Position numbers and translations under genes: made by a program. Source: Desulfurococcales archaeon (GTDB lineage: Archaea > Thermoproteota > Thermoprotei_A > Sulfolobales > Acidilobaceae). From it: a stretch of DNA of 10,300 nucleotides. The notes under the pieces were generated by a model. That model saw only the letters and a program-made list of their open reading frames with translations, made no database searches and was not told the DNA's origin. Location: assembly GCA_015521095.1 (NCBI GenBank), contig WAOU01000026.1:1-10300 (forward strand). Direction: 5' to 3'. Positions 7,254 through 10,300 of this stretch are shown one piece after another. How positions within the stretch are numbered: the first letter of the stretch is position 1; each line of letters begins with the position of its first letter.

Positions 7254-7260
7254 GGAGGGG
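7254..7260 (+). promoter_or_regulatory. radA ribosome-binding site GGAGGGG
   Basis: GGAGG (7254-7258) is the best Shine-Dalgarno sequence in the window. It lies 12 bases before the ATG at 7271 and only 3 before a TTG at 7262. The ATG is preferred; the TTG would merely add three residues. Either way it rules out a start far upstream. Confidence 0.6.
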
Positions 7261-7270
7261 ATTGAAAGAC

Positions 7271-9685
7271 ATGCCCGAAAAAGACAACAAAAAACCCAAA
7301 GACATCACGGACCTCCCAGGAATAGGGCCCGCAACAGCACACAAACTAATAGAAGCAGGCTTCACAAGCATAGAAGCAATAGCAGTGGCAACACCACACG
7401 AAATAAGCCAAGTAACAGGAATACCGCTACCAACCGCCCAGAAAATAATACAAGCCGCAAGAGACGCACTCGACATACGCTTCAAAACAGCACTAGACCT
7501 AAAACGAGAACGGCTCAACGTCAAGAAAATAACAACAGGAAGCAGGAACCTGGATCAACTACTCGGAGGAGGAGTAGAAACAAGAACAATAACAGAATTC
7601 TACGGAGAATTCGGCTCAGGAAAATGCTTCGCCAAAGACACATATATCTATTACGAAAACGATACCCTTGTTCACCTATCGACTATTCAAGAAATGTATA
7701 ATAAATACAAAGAAATCCATGGAGAAAAACCATTTGACAATGGATATGCGGTTCCACTAGAAACAGTCTATGTATATGCTCTTCATCCTAAGACCCTTAA
7801 ACCAGTAAGGGTTAAGGCTTCGTACGTATATAGAGAATATGCGAAATACTTGGTCGAGATTCAATTAGACTCTGGATTCTCCTACAAGATCACTCCAAAA
7901 CATCCAGTGCTTGTATTCAGAAATGGATTAAGGTGGATTCCAGCTTCAGAGGTAAAACCAGGAGATCTAATAGTAGGAGTAAGGGAAGTCCCCGCATCTT
8001 CTGCTAGCCTAGATCATAAGGAAGCCTATGTGCTGGGTCTATATGTGGCTGAAGGCGCAAGAAATCCAATCTCAATACATATCTCTGAAAAAGAACTAGT
8101 AGACCTTGTAGTAGAGTTCGTCAAACAGAGAGACGGGTACGTGCCAAGGGTGTCGATAGACAAAAGAAACAATGTATACAGGATATTGTTCAGAAGGAAA
8201 TCATATGAGTGGCTAGGAGAACTAATTAAAGAGACGGCGTATTCAAAGAGAGTCCCCGAGAGAATCCTTAGTGCCGATAAGGATACAATAGAATGGTTCT
8301 TAGCCGGATATATCGACGGAGACGGATATGTTAGTGAATCATCAATAGAGTTTTCAACCCGAAGTTATGAACTTGTAACAGGACTACTTATGCTACTAAA
8401 AAGACTCGGTGTAAGGCCTAAATTATCAATAAAAATTGTAAGAGAAAAACCATATTATGTAATTGTCATTTCGGGAGAGAACAGAGCAAAACTCAACAAA
8501 GTTTTAGAGAAAACATATCTCAAAAAGAAAAGATTCAGGTCTAGAGGAGTAGGAAGATATCCTCCTGAAATAGCAAGATATCTAGCAAACATATACAAGG
8601 AATTTAGAGTAAAGAAACGAGATAAAGAGACGGCATACCACCTATTGACTAGAAATATGAACACATGGTTTACAGAAAAGAGCCTAACTAGGATAAGAGA
8701 ATACTTTGAAGAGATCATCGATATGTTAGACAAGTCAGAAGAATCAATAGCTCCAGGAGCCAAAGTAAAATTACCATTCGCCTGGACCAGGTTGCGTAAA
8801 TATGGTCTAACAGATTCCCAGATAAGAAACTATAGATATAGAGGATTACCCAAAAGACCAAAAGTATACAATCATATAAGAACTGTACTTCTAGCTGAAA
8901 TCAATAACCTCAGAAAGTTAGTAGTTCACGCATTAGAATTCATAGACAAGATAAAGAATCTTGAATTCCATAGGGTGAAGAGCGTAGAACTAATAGAGTA
9001 TAATGATTGGGTATACGACCTAGTCGTGCCCAAGATACACAATTTCATTGCTCCAACAGGGATAGTCCTACATAATACCCAGCTATGTCATCAATTAGCG
9101 GTTAATGTTCAGCTTCCGGAGGATAAGGGTGGGTTGCAGGCTAAGGCAGTCTATATTGATACCGAGGGAACTTTTAGGTGGGAGCGTATTGAGCAGATGG
9201 CTCGCGGAGTAGGCCTTGACCCGGACGAGGTTATGGAGAACATTTACTGGATAAGGGCGATAAACAGTCATCACCAGATGGCCATCGTAGATCAGTTGTT
9301 CGATATGTTGAAGAGGGAGAATATCAAGCTTGTCGTGGTGGACAGCGTGACTGGGCATTTCAGGGCCGAGTACCCGGGCAGAGAGAACCTGGCTATGAGG
9401 CAGCAGCTATTAAACAAGCATCTACACCAGTTATCCAGGTTATCCGAGATCTATAATGTTGCGGTAGTGATTACAAACCAGGTCATGGCTAGGCCAGACG
9501 TGTTCTATGGTGACCCGACCCAGGCGGTCGGAGGACACGTCCTCTACCATGCTCCAGGTGTAAGAGTACAGTTGAAGAAGAGCCGAGGCAACAAGAGGAT
9601 TGCTAGGATAGTCGACGCGCCACACCTTCCAGAGGGAGAGACCGTATTCGTCATTACTGAATGGGGTATAAGGGACCCAGAGTAG
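7271..9685 (+). CDS. radA: RadA recombinase precursor interrupted by an intein
   Basis: RadA is the archaeal Rad51/RecA homologue. It polymerises on single-stranded DNA and drives ATP-dependent strand exchange in homologous repair. After removal of the intein the protein would have 320 residues, the normal archaeal length (118 before, 202 after). In order: a helix-hairpin-helix domain ([18 protein letters not shown], about 14-31, and a second half to about 65); the polymerisation motif FKTA just before the ATPase core; [19 protein letters not shown]; Walker A GEFGSGK, after which the intein is inserted, with T-Q-L-C-H-Q-L resuming at 9077; Walker B LVVVD at bases 9329-9343; and the loop 2 region [20 protein letters not shown]. 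The start is ATG 7271; the frame is open to 7073, but the extension is not RadA-like. Splicing should be essential, because the insertion splits the ATP-binding loop. Codon use differs sharply between the two host parts: 27 of 30 codons end in A/C at the start, against 7 of 30 just after the intein (hand counts). Confidence 0.96.
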   Translation: MPEKDNKKPKDITDLPGIGPATAHKLIEAGFTSIEAIAVATPHEISQVTGIPLPTAQKIIQAARDALDIRFKTALDLKRERLNVKKITTGSRNLDQLLGGGVETRTITEFYGEFGSGKCFAKDTYIYYENDTLVHLSTIQEMYNKYKEIHGEKPFDNGYAVPLETVYVYALHPKTLKPVRVKASYVYREYAKYLVEIQLDSGFSYKITPKHPVLVFRNGLRWIPASEVKPGDLIVGVREVPASSASLDHKEAYVLGLYVAEGARNPISIHISEKELVDLVVEFVKQRDGYVPRVSIDKRNNVYRILFRRKSYEWLGELIKETAYSKRVPERILSADKDTIEWFLAGYIDGDGYVSESSIEFSTRSYELVTGLLMLLKRLGVRPKLSIKIVREKPYYVIVISGENRAKLNKVLEKTYLKKKRFRSRGVGRYPPEIARYLANIYKEFRVKKRDKETAYHLLTRNMNTWFTEKSLTRIREYFEEIIDMLDKSEESIAPGAKVKLPFAWTRLRKYGLTDSQIRNYRYRGLPKRPKVYNHIRTVLLAEINNLRKLVVHALEFIDKIKNLEFHRVKSVELIEYNDWVYDLVVPKIHNFIAPTGIVLHNTQLCHQLAVNVQLPEDKGGLQAKAVYIDTEGTFRWERIEQMARGVGLDPDEVMENIYWIRAINSHHQMAIVDQLFDMLKRENIKLVVVDSVTGHFRAEYPGRENLAMRQQLLNKHLHQLSRLSEIYNVAVVITNQVMARPDVFYGDPTQAVGGHVLYHAPGVRVQLKKSRGNKRIARIVDAPHLPEGETVFVITEWGIRDPE
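7625..9076 (+). mobile_element. Full-size intein with LAGLIDADG homing endonuclease, in the RadA P-loop
   Basis: An in-frame 484-residue insertion that excises itself from the RadA precursor by protein splicing. Splicing motifs are complete: C1 (block [11 protein letters not shown]); block [15 protein letters not shown] (84-97, with T90 and H93); block [15 protein letters not shown] (463-476); block G GIVLHN ending in H483-N484; and Thr as first residue of the downstream host part. Homing motifs are also intact: VLGLYVAEG (136-144, acidic residue E143) and LAGYIDGDG (226-234, acidic residue D233), followed by the block H-like [13 protein letters not shown]. The element is therefore predicted to be active both for splicing and for cutting intein-free radA alleles at the P-loop codons. 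A basic, helix-rich region (about 300-450) between the endonuclease and block F could be an extra DNA-binding domain. I recall inteins at this same P-loop site in Thermococcales RadA, so the site is a known one. Codon endings are intermediate (19 of 30 A/C). Confidence 0.95.
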
Positions 9686-9692
9686 CACAGGC

Positions 9693-10145
9693 CTACTCCT
9701 TAGACGAATATGCTAGAGACAAGCACTCCCGCAAATCCACACATTCAACCTCCTTTCCCCATACCAGGAAGCGACCACCGATTACCTTGACTGGGCAAGT
9801 TAATTCTTCAATTCTCATGAGTCCTCCTCGCCATACGCTTTTAGTTATTATCATATTACAACACTCTAGCTTCACTTCAGGTAGACGATGTCTGAGCCCG
9901 CTGAGGACGTCATCTACATATACACGCTCGATAGACACATGCGGGTCCTCAGGGAAAACACACATATAGCATGTGAATCCTTCGCAGACCTCAAAGGTAT
10001 AATAGCCGTCGCATCTAGTGGGCTTTAGGCGTTTAGCCATGTTCTTAGGGTTCCGTGATGCGTAGGGTAGCTTCAATGTAGGCGGTTTCTTATTGCATTT
10101 TATTAGGTCATGTTTCATTGTGTCTGTCCTCTCCTTCCTCTCCAT
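9693..10145 (-). CDS. Cysteine-rich protein of unknown function
   Basis: The family is not recognised. The 150 residues hold ten cysteines (C17, C45, C54, C59, C62, C95, C96, C117, C135, C141), exceptional for a small protein of a hyperthermophile. The cluster C45-x8-C-x4-C-x2-C and the pairs further on suggest metal or iron-sulfur binding, or disulfides; there is no signal peptide or membrane segment, so it is probably cytoplasmic. The start is uncertain. ATG 10145 follows a TATA element closely and would be nearly leaderless. An ATG at 10118 (residue 10) is preceded by a purine-rich AGGAGAGG-like stretch that could be its ribosome site, giving 141 residues. The gene converges on radA with only 7 bases between the stop codons. 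An antisense frame on the plus strand over the same bases has no recognisable features and is rejected. Confidence 0.7.
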   Translation of the reverse strand: MERKERTDTMKHDLIKCNKKPPTLKLPYASRNPKNMAKRLKPTRCDGYYTFEVCEGFTCYMCVFPEDPHVSIERVYVDDVLSGLRHRLPEVKLECCNMIITKSVWRGGLMRIEELTCPVKVIGGRFLVWGKEVECVDLRECLSLAYSSKE

Positions 10146-10176
10146 GATATTGTTGTTTTTATTGGTTTTATCTTCA

Positions 10177-10186
10177 ATATTATATG
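10177..10186 (-). promoter_or_regulatory. Possible TATA box of the cysteine-rich gene
   Basis: The minus strand reads CATATAATAT, about 36 bases before ATG 10145, which predicts a transcript start near 10156 and a leader of about 11 bases. A second AT-rich box (minus strand CTATATAATT, 10214-10205) lies within the possible neighbouring reading frame. Confidence 0.4.
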
Positions 10187-10193
10187 AAAATTG

Positions 10194-10300
10194 TTACAAA
10201 AAAGAATTATATAGATCATATTTATTTCTAGGCATGCAGACAGGACAATAAGGGTACCTGTCACCATCACCTACAACGGGCATAAAGACAACAATGAGAG
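10194..10300 (-). CDS. Possible 3' end of a minus-strand gene with a CPVC motif (cut by the window edge)
   Basis: A frame is open from the right edge to TAA at 10194-10196, giving 34 visible residues that end RYPYCPVCMPRNKYDLYNSFL without its last two or three being conserved in anything I know. CPVC looks like a zinc-knuckle half, and the tyrosine-rich end reads like a real C-terminus. It would lie 48 bases upstream of the cysteine-rich gene on the same strand. An open run of this length occurs fairly often by chance, and an ATG at 10283 could even make it a 29-residue mini-ORF, so this is a weak call. Confidence 0.3.
   Translation of the reverse strand, partial: LIVVFMPVVGDGDRYPYCPVCMPRNKYDLYNSFL

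Noticed and set aside
7073..7270. A 66-codon N-terminal extension of radA, since the frame is open back to a GTG at 7073
   Set aside because: The extension is hydrophobic and unlike RadA. A good TATA box (7222-7229) and GGAGG (7254-7258) lie inside it, and RadA normally begins a few residues before the helix-hairpin-helix domain, as with ATG 7271.
9661..9969. A plus-strand 102-residue frame overlapping the end of radA and the cysteine-rich gene
   Set aside because: Its low-complexity Ser/Thr/Arg sequence is typical of an antisense shadow, and the minus-strand frame is longer with more protein-like composition.
10215..10300. A plus-strand frame reading RTIRVPVTITYNGHKDNNE at the right edge
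   Set aside because: No ATG, GTG or TTG is available between its upstream stop (10212-10214) and the edge.
1..10300. tRNA genes, CRISPR repeats or insertion-sequence transposases
   Set aside because: I found no cloverleaf with a T-loop, no regularly spaced repeats, and no transposase-like frame; the intein is the only mobile element I can support.

Overview
The window looks like a piece of a hyperthermophilic crenarchaeal (Thermoproteota) chromosome, most like Desulfurococcales; I cannot settle the genus. The reasons are an archaeal RadA whose N-terminal half reads like crenarchaeal RadA, an archaeal-type arginyl-tRNA synthetase, archaeal TATA boxes, GGTGA/GGAGG ribosome sites, TTG starts, and heavy use of ATA, CTA and AGG codons.

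Layout from left to right. (1) Positions 1-1476 (+) hold the C-terminal 491 residues of arginyl-tRNA synthetase, followed 17 bases later by an internally duplicated MgtE/SLC41-type divalent-cation transporter (1494-2657, +). (2) Converging on it is a 722-residue membrane-anchored ectoprotein (2685-4853, -). It carries a His/Cys pair in a gingipain/caspase-like (peptidase clan CD) context and is the most interesting gene here. (3) A 303-base gap (4854-5156) holds the promoter of that gene and an isolated GC-rich, foldable block (4985-5051) that may be a small RNA. (4) A two-gene minus-strand operon follows. It encodes a 195-residue protein with two membrane segments (6485-7072) and a 443-residue secreted, C-terminally anchored, probably beta-rich protein (5157-6488), which overlap by ATGA. 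(5) A divergent intergenic region (7073-7270) holds an 8-bp-arm inverted repeat and the radA promoter. (6) radA (7271-9685, +) is interrupted in its Walker A motif by a full-size 484-residue intein with both LAGLIDADG motifs intact. (7) Converging on radA with a 7-base gap is a cysteine-rich 150-residue protein of unknown function (9693-10145, -). A possible 3' end of another minus-strand gene with a CPVC motif enters from the right edge.

Informational genes (argS, radA) alternate with transport and cell-surface genes. The three minus-strand genes between 2685 and 7072 suggest a surface-protein neighbourhood: two of them share a plan of N-terminal export signal, large glycosylatable ectodomain, one C-terminal membrane segment and a short basic KRY-containing tail. 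Whether they work together is inference.

Synonymous-site composition is strikingly mosaic. The transporter switches from G/T-ending to A/C-ending codons between its two repeats, and radA is A/C-ending before the intein and G/T-ending after it.
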